DNA of 64,000 nucleotides from Prostheceraeus crozeri (Eukaryota; Platyhelminthes; Polycladida; Euryleptidae). The position numbers and the translations under genes were made by a program. Below the pieces are notes generated by a model. It was not told the DNA's origin. It was given only the letters and a program-made list of their open reading frames with translations, and ran no database searches. This document shows, piece by piece, positions 20,370-29,845 of the stretch (position 1 is its first letter; each line of letters opens with the position of its first letter). Location: NCBI GenBank assembly GCA_907163375.1, contig CAJQUW010003214.1, positions 1-64,000 of the forward strand, read 5' to 3'.

Positions 20370-20789
20370 GGTCACGGCTTCAACACAGGAGTGATGATGT
20401 TTTCCTTGAATCGTCTTCGCGCTTCCGGATGGAAAAACGTTTGGACAGACACAGTGCGTCATGAGCTGACGAAATTTAAGCGCGTCAGGTTAGCTGATCA
20501 AGATATTATCAATGCTGTAATTAAATCGAAGCCTAGTATCGTTTATCATCTTCCCTGTCAATGGAATGTTCAGCTGGGAGACCTGGCGATACGTGAGTCA
20601 TTGTGTGAGCTAAATGAGACTCGCGTCATGCATTTTAATTACCCGGATAAAAAAATTAGAGAGGACATTACAAATGCTTACTGGAAAAGTATTCCTCGTT
20701 TTGCTGGATTGTTTCTATCAAAGATGAAGCAGTTTCGGGAGTTGAATGGAACTCTGTTAAGAAGGAGCAACATGTTGTGTCAAGTCTGA
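20370..20789 (+). CDS. LARGE-like: LARGE-like glycosyltransferase, last visible exon with stop
   Basis: Directly after the acceptor the exon reads GHGFNTGV, then SLNRLRASGWKNVW, RLADQDIINAVI, VYHLPCQWNVQL and VMHFNYPDKK, and ends at LLRRSNMLCQV and a TGA (20787-20789). In LARGE GT8 domains the NTGV, ADQDI.NAVI, LPC.WNVQL and H-x-N blocks line the donor-sugar site. The exon supplies the last third of that domain in frame with 3955-4035. Vertebrate LARGE continues with a second, GT49-type glucuronyltransferase domain after LLRR. Here a stop and AATAAA come instead, so either this is a GT8-only family member or an unrecognised donor joins the exon to another beyond the stop. Confidence 0.85.
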   Translation, partial: GHGFNTGVMMFSLNRLRASGWKNVWTDTVRHELTKFKRVRLADQDIINAVIKSKPSIVYHLPCQWNVQLGDLAIRESLCELNETRVMHFNYPDKKIREDITNAYWKSIPRFAGLFLSKMKQFRELNGTLLRRSNMLCQV

Positions 20790-20867
20790 AACTGTCAAAG
20801 TCATAGGGACTGTCTGTCTGTGTAGAGACAAAACGCGTCGGGTGAATTGTATTCGTACTTTTACTGC

Positions 20868-20873
20868 AATAAA
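20868..20873 (+). terminator. AATAAA polyadenylation signal of the LARGE-like gene
   Basis: AATAAA lies 79 bp after the stop codon, in the position expected of a genuine 3' end. Confidence 0.6.
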
Positions 20874-20917
20874 ACATCGTGAAAAATTGGGAAAGAACCT
20901 GTTTTTCCTATATACAT

Positions 20918-20922
<5 letters not shown>

Positions 20923-20949
<27 letters not shown>
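20923..20949. repeat. (AT)n microsatellite
   Basis: Thirteen or so AT units. Confidence 0.95.
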
Positions 20950-21800
20950 CATGCACTTCTATACCAGTGGTGTATTCAGGCTGCTGCACGTGCAATCGCA
21001 GCACGTGAAAAATTAGAGTTATCAAGAAGATTCTTAGGCCTATTCAATCTGGTCTCAAGTGATTATAGTTACAGGCCTACTCGTCTTTCGGAGTTATGAA
21101 ATCTGAGTAATTTCTCTTCGATCAAGATGCATTTTGAAAACTTCCTGTGATCTGTCCGCCACCTCACGCACCGCAGCTAGACATCTCATTCCTGAGCTCT
21201 CATTGGATGATATCATCGCCAAGAAATTCTTAGCTTGAGCGCTGTATGAGTGAGAGAAACAATGCGAGCTGCGCTGGAAAATTATTAGCCAATTGAAGCA
21301 ATCATTTTTTCATCTGATGTTTTCGCATTCGGCTAAATGCACCTTAATCAGTCCTATCGTTACATATTACAAGAGAGAAAACTGAATTTGATGACTGCAT
21401 ATCAGGCCATCAAAAACTTGCAGAGGTCGATCGAGGACATAATGACAAATTTTGATGATTGATTTACATCAAGCCGCAGCCACTCCTCAACACAAAAATC
21501 TTTGTCAGTCTGTAAATAATGATCAGATTTATACATCTGGGAGTGAGCGAATCGACATTCGTAAAAATTGCTTGAATTTTTCTCAAAGAATTATCATTGC
21601 GTTTCACAGATTTCATTCAAACTCTCTCCCTATTTGACTGCTTTACAATAATCGATAAAGGAACTTATGATAAGCTTGTTCTCCGTTATGAATGTGATGT
21701 AAATAACATTGAATGGAAAAACTGTCAAGAAATTTGTAGGATTTGTGATAAATCATTACCCGGCATGTAGGAGTAGTAATCCCGTCCCAAATTCAAGCAC
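20950..21800. other. Intergenic stretch with a possible hAT/ZMYM1-like scrap
   Basis: At 21367-21465 a short frame reads LQERKLNLMTAYQAIKNL followed by QRSIEDIMTNFDD and a stop. It recalls the region before the catalytic core in hAT transposases related to ZMYM1. It is too short and uninterrupted support is lacking, so the call is weak. The rest shows nothing. Confidence 0.3.
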
Positions 21801-21815
21801 GGTGCGGTGCAGCGA

Positions 21816-21851
21816 TGAGTCATCGCTGCTGAGTCATCATGCTGACTCAGC
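21816..21851. promoter_or_regulatory. Cluster of three AP-1/MARE-type sites
   Basis: TGAGTCA occurs at 21816-21822 and 21830-21836, and TGACTCA at 21843-21849. The last sits in TGCTGACTCAGC, which matches the Maf recognition element over 12 bases. The centres are 13-14 bp apart. Function is inferred from motif only. Confidence 0.45.
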
Positions 21852-21934
21852 CCTGCCCCCCTCTGAAAGGAAGGTGAGGGAGAGGACCAAGGATGTGTTG
21901 GGAGGAATGGGTCCGAGAGGAGGAAACAGGTCCC

Positions 21935-24160
21935 TGCCCCCCCCCCTCGGCAGCGATCTTCCAACTTTGGTGGTAGAGATCGTAGAAAGTCGTGTTATAA
22001 CTCGTTTGAAAGCTAAGAGTGAGAAAAATGCAGTGGAAAGCTCAGTTTGGTCCTATTTTCCTGGGTTTAGGGAGGAAAATGGCAGGAAAACGGCAGAGTT
22101 GGAAAAGGGTGGGTTTTCGTGGTTTTGGGATGAGAAAGTCCATTTTTCGTCATGAAGGAGGCCTCGGATGGGAAAACGGAGTGCAAATTCGGAAGTTTTG
22201 GCCAATGTTAGGTCTAGGAGCTTCTTTCCAGCTCAATCGGAGAGAAAAAATTTTGCCCTGCCCCCCGGAACGATCTTGGCTTCTAGTGGATGGATTTCGT
22301 CATAGGGCCACTCTTTTGAAAGAGGAGAAGGAGAAAAACTCAGTAAAAGAAACGGCTTGTCAATCAGTTCATCCGTTTAGAAGTTAGAGCAGAAACAAGA
22401 TTTTAGGAATTCACGAAAAAACGACAGAGGTAAAATGTGGTACGTTTTGGGCTGTAGAGTCAAAACGAAGTATTGGTGAGCAAAGTGATGGAACAAGTGT
22501 TGGGATAGGTTTCAGATTGTCATTCGAAACTTTAAAAATTTTCGTCGCCGTGCCCCCCTGCCCCCCTGCCCCCTCGCGAAAAGTGATGAAAAATGTTTTG
22601 GGATAGGTGTCAGATTGAAATTCGGAACTTTGAATTTTTTCAAAATTTTTCCCTACTTGAGGTCCCACACTTAAAATTGTTTCACTTGTGGCATGTTACA
22701 TGGCCATGTGTTGAGTCACCCACTTCCCATAGTCAAATGAGAATGGATTAGGTGTCATCTGATATAGAATTGTGAGACATATCGATTGCAAGTAACCGCA
22801 TGTCGCTACGATGAATACTTTTGGAGATAGAGCCATTTTAAGTTTTCTACTTTGCATGTTTAATACCCTGCAACGTAAGTCTGATCACTTTTTCGAAGGA
22901 ATAGGTAAGCGACGGTCGTCGCTCAGAGCTCCTGATATCGGGGTTTCAAATGACTCTTGCATCTTTTGAAGTATGCAAGCTATCTTCTTACTTCAAAGGT
23001 TGTGTGATAGAGTTTGATGGTGTCTTTACTACTGATAAAAAATTTTAAAAGTAGTATGAGTTGCACAATGCGGAATTTTTCAAAAATTCTCCATTTTCAG
23101 TTTTTCAAAGTTTTAGCATGTAGTCTGAGGTTTTCAAGTATGCTGAGTTCAAATCTGCTATCAGATTTGAAATTTGACTAAGTCTAAGGAAGCTTCGAGT
23201 AGCTAGATCCCAGCTACTGATCACTACCTTTGGCTCGGCGTTGCTGTTACCACTTCGGGGCAGTGACAATGATGTCTTCAGCTGCAAAAAGCGGGTATCG
23301 GGGAAGATCTTTCACTTCCCTAGTGATCGGTACAAGGAGTCTTGCTGTAATATTCCACTGACAGGGTGTTCCTTCGGGACGGCGGATGATGCCGTAGTGT
23401 GGCAAGGGAGTGTGTCATATTTTAGACCGAAACCGCTGGGGCGACCCATGTTGGGCATTTGACACAGTTCTCAACGTAGCACTTTGAACGCCAATCGGTT
23501 GAGTCTTAGCTATCTTGTCATGGGTGGCATCTAAACATCTCCATTGCAAAACACTGGTGAATCACGGCTTGCTATCCCTCTCTACGGCTTGCTATCAAGC
23601 TGATCAAAGAAACGACTTGGGATGTTTCCTCTTGTAAATAACTCCACCGGTTTTCATGTCTGGCTATCAGGTCATAGACGGTGTAAGTTGCGGAGATTTT
23701 CGATTTCATACTTTCTGTTGGTGGGCGTTCTTTCGAGACAGCAGGGAAGTCCGTAGCGATGAGTACTGCATTGGACGTCGGCAATGGTAATCCTTGTGAA
23801 ACCTCTCTGCGTCATGTTTCCAAGTGGTTGCCTTTCGTCTCAACGTTGTACTCTGACCTCCAGGGCGACATTTAGCTATCTGCCACAGGTTGCCTCATAA
23901 AATATCCATTGCACTTGCCTCCCGATAGTTGGCCAACCATGCGAGAATGAACCATGCGTTCTGCTTGTCTCTATCATGGAGGCTAAGTGATGAATGGAAT
24001 AAAATGGTAGGGCATTCATGCGCCACACGCAACCACACGCTCATTTCTCTCTTCGCTAGTGAACAAGCTCTTGTGAGTGTCGTCAGAAAGTGTATCATGT
24101 TGTACCAAAGTTTTACTGCCACACAGGTTAATGTATAGTTAGAAAGTTTGATCATGGCGT
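21935..24160. mobile_element. Decayed left arm of a third Polinton
   Basis: From 21940 the text matches the TIR of the complete Polinton in the same order ('CCCCTCGGCAGCG', 'CCAACTTTGGT', 'GATCGTAGAAAGTCGTG', then 'ATCGGATGGGAAAACGGAG' units). Further in, 23640-23660 matches 27460-27480 ('AACT[G/C]CACCGGTTTTCATGTC'), while 23470-23520 and 23880-24050 match 30050-30250 ('GTAGCACTTTGAACGCCAAT', 'CGCCACACGCAA'). Thus a non-coding arm of the same family, much diverged, lies a few kb from the complete copy and in the same orientation. No gene of it is readable. Confidence 0.7.
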
Positions 24161-26194
24161 TTTATGAAACACAAATGTCATAAAACGTTAGCGTTAGTGT
24201 AGTCAAATAGTCTTTACCACAACACACGTTTGAGAAAGTAAAGTTTGATCATCGAAGTTGTATGACTGACCGAACTCATCACAGCACTAGAAAGTTTTAT
24301 CGAAAAGGTTTTACTGCACAGTGTAGATTGTCTTGTAACTTACTTTCACAGTGTTAGAAAGTTTTATTGGAGACAGTTGCCAAATGTTCCCTTATTAGAA
24401 AATTCAAACTTCATGACTCTTAGATTGCTGAATACTTCATCAAGTTTACTAAAAGCAGTTTTTTACTGCAATGAGACTGAGAGTTTAGAATGTTATATGA
24501 AAACAGTGTTCACCACAGCACAAGAAAGTTTTACTGCACTGTGCAGATTGTTTCACAGTCTTAAAAGGTCTTATAGTAAGTACTACAGTGTTGAATGTTT
24601 TATAAAACCGGGTAAAGTCTTGTCAAAAACGTTGAGTGTGTGAGAGCTATCTCCATCACATTGAATCGCGTGGGTTCCAAAGTCCATAATCCAAGGGTAG
24701 GCTCCTCTACGGTTGGATTTAGGGATTTATATCACATGCATTAACCGTTCGTGTAGAATACGTGAAGCACATGTTCGCTTAAAATTCTAAACGCAAATGT
24801 TGAAATAAGTTTTGTAAGAAGTCTTTGACAGGCTGTTGTGAAACTTAGCAAACGCTGAAAAAAGTTTTATGAACTGTTTCTGCAGTCACGCTCGTTAGCG
24901 TACCAGCTTTACTAAATGTGTTGTTTGCCTTTATCAAACTGAGTGCGTGTATAGACTGTTTTGTAAATAAAGACAGTGCTAAACGTGTTTGCACTCTACA
25001 TCGACAGCATACAAGTATACACATAACAACAGGTAACGTTGTAAGTCGAATGGATATGAGTTAGAAAGCACTCAAAACATGTGTGAGATAAAAATCAACC
25101 TGCTAGATTAAGTGAAACACAAAAGTGTCACAACTATTATACGGGAAATAAAGGAGAACTGTGTAGCGAGAACGTTTACACTCATCATAGACAGATAAAC
25201 ATATAGTCTAACTTCAACTTTCTGACATTCAAATGAAATTCGCAAACATGAACCGTGGTGTAAAAAACTTTATGACAACAACTTTATGATGATAAATTTT
25301 TCATAGATTGCAGTCGCGTTTAAAGTTTAGAAACCTGTAGAAACGCATAAGTCTTAGATGGAGTTCAACGACTCGACCATTGAACTCACAAAATGAACAC
25401 TTCTGTGTAATGAACACGCTCATCAGTAGAAAACATCAAAGCATGGTATGTCATTGAATGATGAAGACTGAGTGATACGTCAGTGTAACTATTTCATGAG
25501 TATGAAACAGCGAACATTACATTAGGACTGTTCATGAGCGATATGGACATCTCGCTATCCGAAGTGGTATAAGTTGAAGATAATGTTGAGACGGCAACAG
25601 AGCTTAAACAATAACATTAATATCAACCACCAATACATGATACTAGGCTACTTAGGTGTCCACTGGGTTATTATAATGATAATAAACTTAAATAAAATGC
25701 TCATTAACAAATGTATAGCAACATTGAAATATTTATTTGCATCATGTTAAATGCATACAAGTTTAAAGCTGCTATAACTGCATCTATAAAATGTCTCCTC
25801 TTCTTCATGGAATTAGGTATGAGTCTTCCAGATGAGTCTTCTAACGGTGAGCCTGGACATGGTGAAAATGTATTTTATCTTATCTTCCATCCGACGCCAA
25901 TCATCACTCATCAAACAAAGTGCTCATTTTTTATCTTCATCATTTCATCTCATTACTCATTTCATTCATCATACCATTCATCTGTAATGTTTATGCCAAC
26001 ATTGGCGTAATAAACGCTTTTCGACTTTTGACTTTGACATGACTGCCAGTTTTTTTTGTGCCTCTATATCAATTTCTATGCCTCCGAATAATCTATGAAA
26101 TTATTGTGACGTCTCCGCTATAAACTTGTTGAATTTTCTTGAAGAATCCAGCAGTCGATTCGGATGACAAAGTCTCTCCATTTTATTAATTTTC
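24160..26194. other. Non-coding stretch between two Polinton copies
   Basis: At 24100-24640 a motif like AGAAAGTTTTACTGCAC recurs several times in degenerate form. At 25800-26045 the text ends TAATAAACGCTTTTCGACTTTTGACTTTGAC, resembling the CR1-like 3' end at 3401-3415, so a short 3' fragment of such an element is possible. No coding frame is supportable. Confidence 0.45.
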
Positions 26195-26200
26195 CACTGG
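26195..26200. repeat. Target-site duplication of the complete Polinton, left (CACTGG)
   Basis: Six bases before the AGTAG terminus. The right copy at 48892-48897 is CACTGA, one transition apart. Six base pairs is the Polinton standard. Confidence 0.8.
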
Positions 26201-26648
26201 AGTAGTAACCAAATCTCCACAATAAACACAGCGCCCCCCTCGGGAGAGAGTCTTGGTTGGCCGTCTAGGTCGACTTGGGCGGCCGACCAGGTTGGTAGAT
26301 GTTGTAAACCGACAGAGTTAACGGCGAATTTGGGATGGTTTAGGGCTGTAGAGCCAAAACGAAGCATCGGATGGGAAAACGGAGGGCAGATTCTGATTCA
26401 GCGTCAAATTCTGCATCCGTAGGGTGATTTCCAGCTCCATCGGAGAGAAAAAATTTTTGGGACGTCCCCCCCTCGGCAGCGTTGCTTCCAACTTTGGTTC
26501 TAGAGATCGTAGAAAGTCGTGTAATAGCTCGTTTGAAAGCTATGAGTGAGACAAATTCAGTGAAAGAAACGGCTTGTTCATATCTGTCTTCGTTTAGATG
26601 TGAGACGCCATTTAAGATTTGGGAAATTGGCGAAAAACGACAGAGTTA
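26201..26648 (+). repeat. Left terminal inverted repeat (448 bp)
   Basis: It starts AGTAGTAACC. Compared base by base with the complement of 48444-48891 I find 8 differences, all transitions, and no indels. The homology stops sharply after CAGAGTTA. Confidence 0.95.
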
Positions 26649-26950
26649 ACGGCGAATTTGGAATGTTTTGGGTCTAGCGTCTAAACGGCTGCTTCAATGG
26701 TAGATCTGAGACCAGATTTGGAATCAGTGTCAAATTCTACATCCGTAGGGTGATTTCCAGCTCAATCGGCGAGAAAACATTTTCAACATTTTTCGGAAAA
26801 ACGACAGAGTTAACGGCGAATTTGGGATGGTTTTGGGCTGTAGAGCCAAAACGAAGCATCGGATGGGAAAACGGAGGCCAGATTCGGATTCAGCGTCAAA
26901 TTCTACATTGAAATGGTGAATTTCCAGCTCAATCTGACCTCTAGAATCGG
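26310..26950 (+). repeat. Sub-terminal repeat units in the left arm
   Basis: The unit 'CGACAGAGTTAACGGCGAAT ... GTAGAGCCAAAACG ... ATGGGAAAACGGAGG ... TTTCCAGCTC' recurs at about 26311, 26638 and 26809. The first copy and part of the second are inside the TIR. Single related units occur at 1-434 and in the decayed arm at 21.9-22.7 kb. Confidence 0.8.
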
Positions 26951-27013
26951 TGATAGAAGCGTTTAAATTTTTTGGATGATGGATATTACGTCATCAGCTG
27001 ATCGCCACAAACT

Positions 27014-27020
27014 ATATAAG
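27014..27020 (+). promoter_or_regulatory. TATA box of the left-arm transcription unit
   Basis: ACTATATAAGC, conserved in the TIR of the truncated Polinton at 91-99. It points toward the genes at 27737 onward. Confidence 0.55.
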
Positions 27021-27736
27021 CTGGGAACCGACAGAGACATTTTATTTAGACGAGAGAGTGTCAACGGTAGGTCGTCTCTCTAAAGCTCCGATGATAGCAT
27101 CGGACATTCCAAATTTTGGGTAAACCGACTTATTTCATTGCTGATATCAGCTAAGGCGTCAGACTTAAAGGTTAGCCAGGAGATGGCCTTTGTCTCCAGG
27201 CCATAAAAGACTCCAAAACTTTAAAGGCTTGTAACTTTGCTTCTACAAGTCCTTTTGACTTGATTAAAAAAAGATTCGATAAGACCTATATTTTCAGACC
27301 ACTTATCAAATTTCATAAGTAGCGCTAAATGCCGAAAAATTTTAATTCGCTACTTTTGGTGATTTTCGGGGTTTTCAAACCTTCTGATTTCAATAAAGAC
27401 CTTTACAAAGTTGTCAGAGGCGAGCTTTGGCTCGAAACTTGCTTCCTGATGTAAATAACTGCACCGGTTTTCATGTCAAAATCGGGGTCCGAATACCAAC
27501 ACAATGATATGACGCACACTCTGTCCGCGGGAGGTTGGATTTGAGGGCCGAGGCCTTGGAGTCCGGATGAGATCCCCTCTGAGTAATGCCTGTAACGGAT
27601 TCATCAGCCTAGCTAGTCTATCCTCAAGTATTGAATGACATATTAGTTGTATTTTAAAATGATTGTCAATGTATTCATTCGTTGAAGTTATAAATGGTAT
27701 AAGTAGTATTTCTATTTCATCCTTCCTTTACAGAAA

Positions 27737-28063
27737 ATGGGAGGAAATTCGAGATTTTTGCTTAAAAAGTGCTCTTGTGGAGAGATTAAGAGAGGTGGCG
27801 AATTTAAACGCCGCATTAACAAATACAAAAATACTCCTCACTTTCACGAGGAAAGAGGTGTTGTTTCCGGCTGCATGCATTGCCAAAAATTTTTAAAAGG
27901 CAAGGACCAGACGGCATTTTGCATTGCTCACGCCGAATGTCCGATCAAAAAGGCTAGTAATTATGCAACATCAGACATCGGCAAAGTGATCACAGACTTC
28001 TTCAACGAAACAACAGTCGATCTAGACGCAGATTTGCAAGATGCAATTGATACCATCTTTTGA
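27737..28063 (+). CDS. Small Cys/His-rich protein, left arm of Polinton
   Basis: This frame of 108 codons has paired cysteines: CSCG near the start, CMHC in the middle, then FCIAHAEC. The spacing suggests one or two zinc-binding sites, and the N-terminus is basic (KRRINKYK). I do not recognise the family. A splice-acceptor-like tract (CCTTCCTTTACAG) ends 3 bp before the ATG, so an upstream non-coding exon from the TIR promoter is plausible. The frame ends at TGA, and the next coiled-coil frame starts without a gap in another frame, so the two may once have been one protein. Confidence 0.55.
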   Translation: MGGNSRFLLKKCSCGEIKRGGEFKRRINKYKNTPHFHEERGVVSGCMHCQKFLKGKDQTAFCIAHAECPIKKASNYATSDIGKVITDFFNETTVDLDADLQDAIDTIF

Positions 28064-28707
28064 GTCCTACTGCACCGACTACAGAACAACTGAGTGGATC
28101 GGAAAGCTCAGACGACTCCGATTCTGAGGAGGTCGTTATCAATAGAAAAGTGGAAGACATAGGAAAACCGTCAAATCAGTCTTCCCCGAAAAAGAAAACG
28201 ATCGCACAGCAGTCTTCCCCAGTAAAGAAGGGGGTCAAGCAGCAAACGGATAGCTGTAATAAGGATGCCAAGATCGCAAAAGTGAGCCAGGAATATGCAC
28301 TCACCAAATTAAAAGACGAACTGGCTCGTTACAAAAACAAATGTGCGGCCCTTAGGGTGGAGAATTTTCACCTCAAGGGTCAGGTAGCCGAGATTCAGGC
28401 CCTGAAGGCACAAGTCATCAATTTAGAACCTTTCCGCGGAAGGGTGCCTAGCAGCGAAAAACGCGTTACTGAGCAGGCGACGTATATAAAATCTTTAAAA
28501 GCTTAGGAAGAGACATCAAAGCTGAAAATTGAACAACTTAAGACTAGCCTGACTGAGACCCAGAAAAAAGAGGAGAAAAGAACAACGCTCCATCTTCCCG
28601 TCGTCAACAGCAGAATTGTTGATAACATAATCATAGAAAGTGAGGACTTGGACACCACATTCGAGTGCTACGATGGGGCGATGGCGGGGATGCTATGGCT
28701 ATTTTGA
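28060..28707 (+). pseudogene. Acidic-serine and coiled-coil protein with one in-frame TAG
   Basis: The frame begins with a Ser/Asp/Glu-rich stretch (SGSESSDDSDSEEVV), then a Lys-rich stretch and a long heptad-like region (LKDELARYKNKCAALRVEN, then LKGQVAEIQALKAQVINL). A TAG at 28504-28506 is followed in frame by further coiled coil (LKIEQLKTSLTETQKKEEK) and a short acidic end. There is no ATG at its start, which supports a frameshifted extension of the preceding zinc-binding frame. Function unknown; acidic-basic coiled-coil proteins of this kind often bind nucleic acid or scaffold complexes. Confidence 0.5.
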
Positions 28708-28721
28708 CTATCTATGATTCG

Positions 28722-29065
28722 TGATCTTATTGAACTCTTTATACTCTACTTTTTATCTATGTTATAATTACATGTACGTGTATCTAACTCTTTATGCATG
28801 GATATTATGAAATTCAAATTGTCTAGCATCACAACTAAATAGAATCTTATCCTGCAAGGACTGGATTTTTGGACTGCGTAATTTTACCAGGACAAATTGG
28901 TTCTTGCCACCTATCTTCATATCTTTTCCCGGTACATCGGGGGCCGATTTCCAATTTGCCCTGGTAATTTGAATTTCATAGTATCCATGCATAAAGAAAT
29001 AGATACATGTACATGTCATTATAACATAGATAGCAAGTAGAGTATAAAGAGTTCAATAAGATTCT
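28722..29065. repeat. Long inverted repeat (about 100-bp arms plus nested inner arms)
   Basis: The left arm 28722-28825 ('CTTATTGAACTCTTTATACT ... TATGCATGGATA') is repeated in complement at 28965-29065 with under ten mismatches. Inside, 28881-28900 and 28950-28970 pair again ('TTACCAGG[A/G]CAAATTGG'). The whole can fold into one long hairpin with a loop of about 60 nt. It lies in a gap between genes of the Polinton. It could be a foldback element or a structural site of the element. Confidence 0.75.
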
Positions 29066-29093
29066 GCTTAATAATCGCTGCTTACACATTTCG

Positions 29094-29301
29094 ATGAAGC
29101 ATGATGGTGACATCAAGGAATTGCGCCACCGCAAGCGGAAACTGCCGGCCAAATATCATCCCCATCCACCGCCATCGAAGGTTCAACGAACCGATTAAGT
29201 TAATTTATGGTAAGTTAATATCATCTCTATCACTTGAATATAATTTCATCTATTTTCTTTCTATTTTTCAGATGCGACGTGAACGAACCAACGGTCTTTA
29301 A
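29094..29301 (+). other. Short transcript unit with an ATG|GTAAGT splice site
   Basis: A frame from 29094 reads MKHDGDIKELRHRKRK and stops at about 29196. Then ATG at 29207-29209 is followed directly by GTAAGT (29210), and a 62-bp intron ends TTTTTCAG at 29271. The downstream exon begins ATGCGACGTG and meets TAA within ten codons, inside the first structured element at 29281. No protein of worthwhile length results, so this may be a leader exon or a decayed gene. Confidence 0.35.
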
Positions 29302-29383
29302 GAGGCCACCATGGGGCAAAAAGTGATAGTACCTCCACGTGGTTTGCCCTGGACAGACTTCGGTCTGACTGAATCTATCACAT
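29281..29383 (+). ncRNA. Structured RNA element, copy 1 (histone-like stem-loop plus UUCG hairpin)
   Basis: It begins with GGTCTTTAAGAGGCC (29293-29307) flanked by AAC and ACCA, close to the stem-loop that ends histone mRNAs. A second domain follows: GTGATAG (29323-29329) pairs with CTATCAC (29375-29381) and encloses CAGAC-TTCG-GTCTG (29354-29367), a stem capped by a UUCG tetraloop. Copy 2 is at 29744-29843. Function inferred: 3'-end formation or RNA stability. Confidence 0.55.
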
Positions 29384-29421
29384 AATTAGAAAGACTGAGT
29401 CATGTCATTGTATCAGAGGGG

Positions 29422-29429
29422 TATATAAA
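29422..29429 (+). promoter_or_regulatory. TATA box of the small gene at 29467
   Basis: TATATAAA lies 38 bp before the ATG at 29467, leaving a very short 5' UTR. Confidence 0.6.
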
Positions 29430-29466
29430 CCATTACCTCTCTTTCATTTTCATTCTATACTCCATC

Positions 29467-29730
29467 ATGAAAACACCTAAGACGACAGTCAGCTCTCCTG
29501 ACAAGCCTCGACTTAGACCGAGAAATTTATTTATTGAGTTTTTAGAAATGGAGGAGCGAGAGAGAATTTACAACAATCTTGCTCGAATCGGCTCATCGGT
29601 TGCCGATTATGCCGATTCAACAGAGTGGAGATATATTCCGCCCTCTGACAGTCGGATGGAAGTAGAGGAGGTCGATGCCGCTGACATAGAGAGATTAAAA
29701 GTCTCTCTCAGCGGAATCGGCCAAATCTAG
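29467..29730 (+). CDS. Small acidic-helical protein of Polinton left arm (87 codons)
   Basis: A compact gene with its own TATA box and, 24 nt after its stop, the histone-like stem-loop of copy 2. The protein has a basic N-terminus (PDKPRLRPRNL), a charged helix (FIEFLEMEERERIYNNLARI) and an acidic C-terminal part (MEVEEVDAADIERLKVSL). No family recognised. The complete frame, TATA box and 3' structure within 430 bp argue that it is real. The arrangement (short 5' UTR, no intron, stem-loop close to the stop) copies that of replication-dependent histone genes. Confidence 0.6.
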   Translation: MKTPKTTVSSPDKPRLRPRNLFIEFLEMEERERIYNNLARIGSSVADYADSTEWRYIPPSDSRMEVEEVDAADIERLKVSLSGIGQI

Positions 29731-29743
29731 ACATGTATCCGAG

Positions 29744-29843
29744 AACGAACCATCGGTCTTTAAGAGACCACAAGGAGCAAAATGTGATAGTACCTCCTCG
29801 TGGTTTGCCCTGGACAGACTTTGGTCTGACTGAATCTATCACA
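29744..29843 (+). ncRNA. Structured RNA element, copy 2
   Basis: GGTCTTTAAGAGACC (29755-29769) forms a perfect 5-bp stem with a TTAAG loop. TGTGATAG (29783-29790) pairs with CTATCACA (29836-29843) around CAGAC-TTTG-GTCTG. Compared with copy 1 both the stems and their flanks are kept, while loop bases vary, and the outer stem gains one pair. Confidence 0.55.
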
Positions 29844-29845
29844 TG

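Noticed and set aside
27697-27733. A fourth ATG|GT split start before the gene at 27737
   Set aside because: The intron would be only 37 bp with a weak donor (GTATAA); the acceptor may belong to a longer intron.
28058-28066. Programmed frameshift between the zinc-binding and coiled-coil frames
   Set aside because: No slippery heptamer fits the required shift, and the element has many ordinary indels; a simple lesion is more likely.
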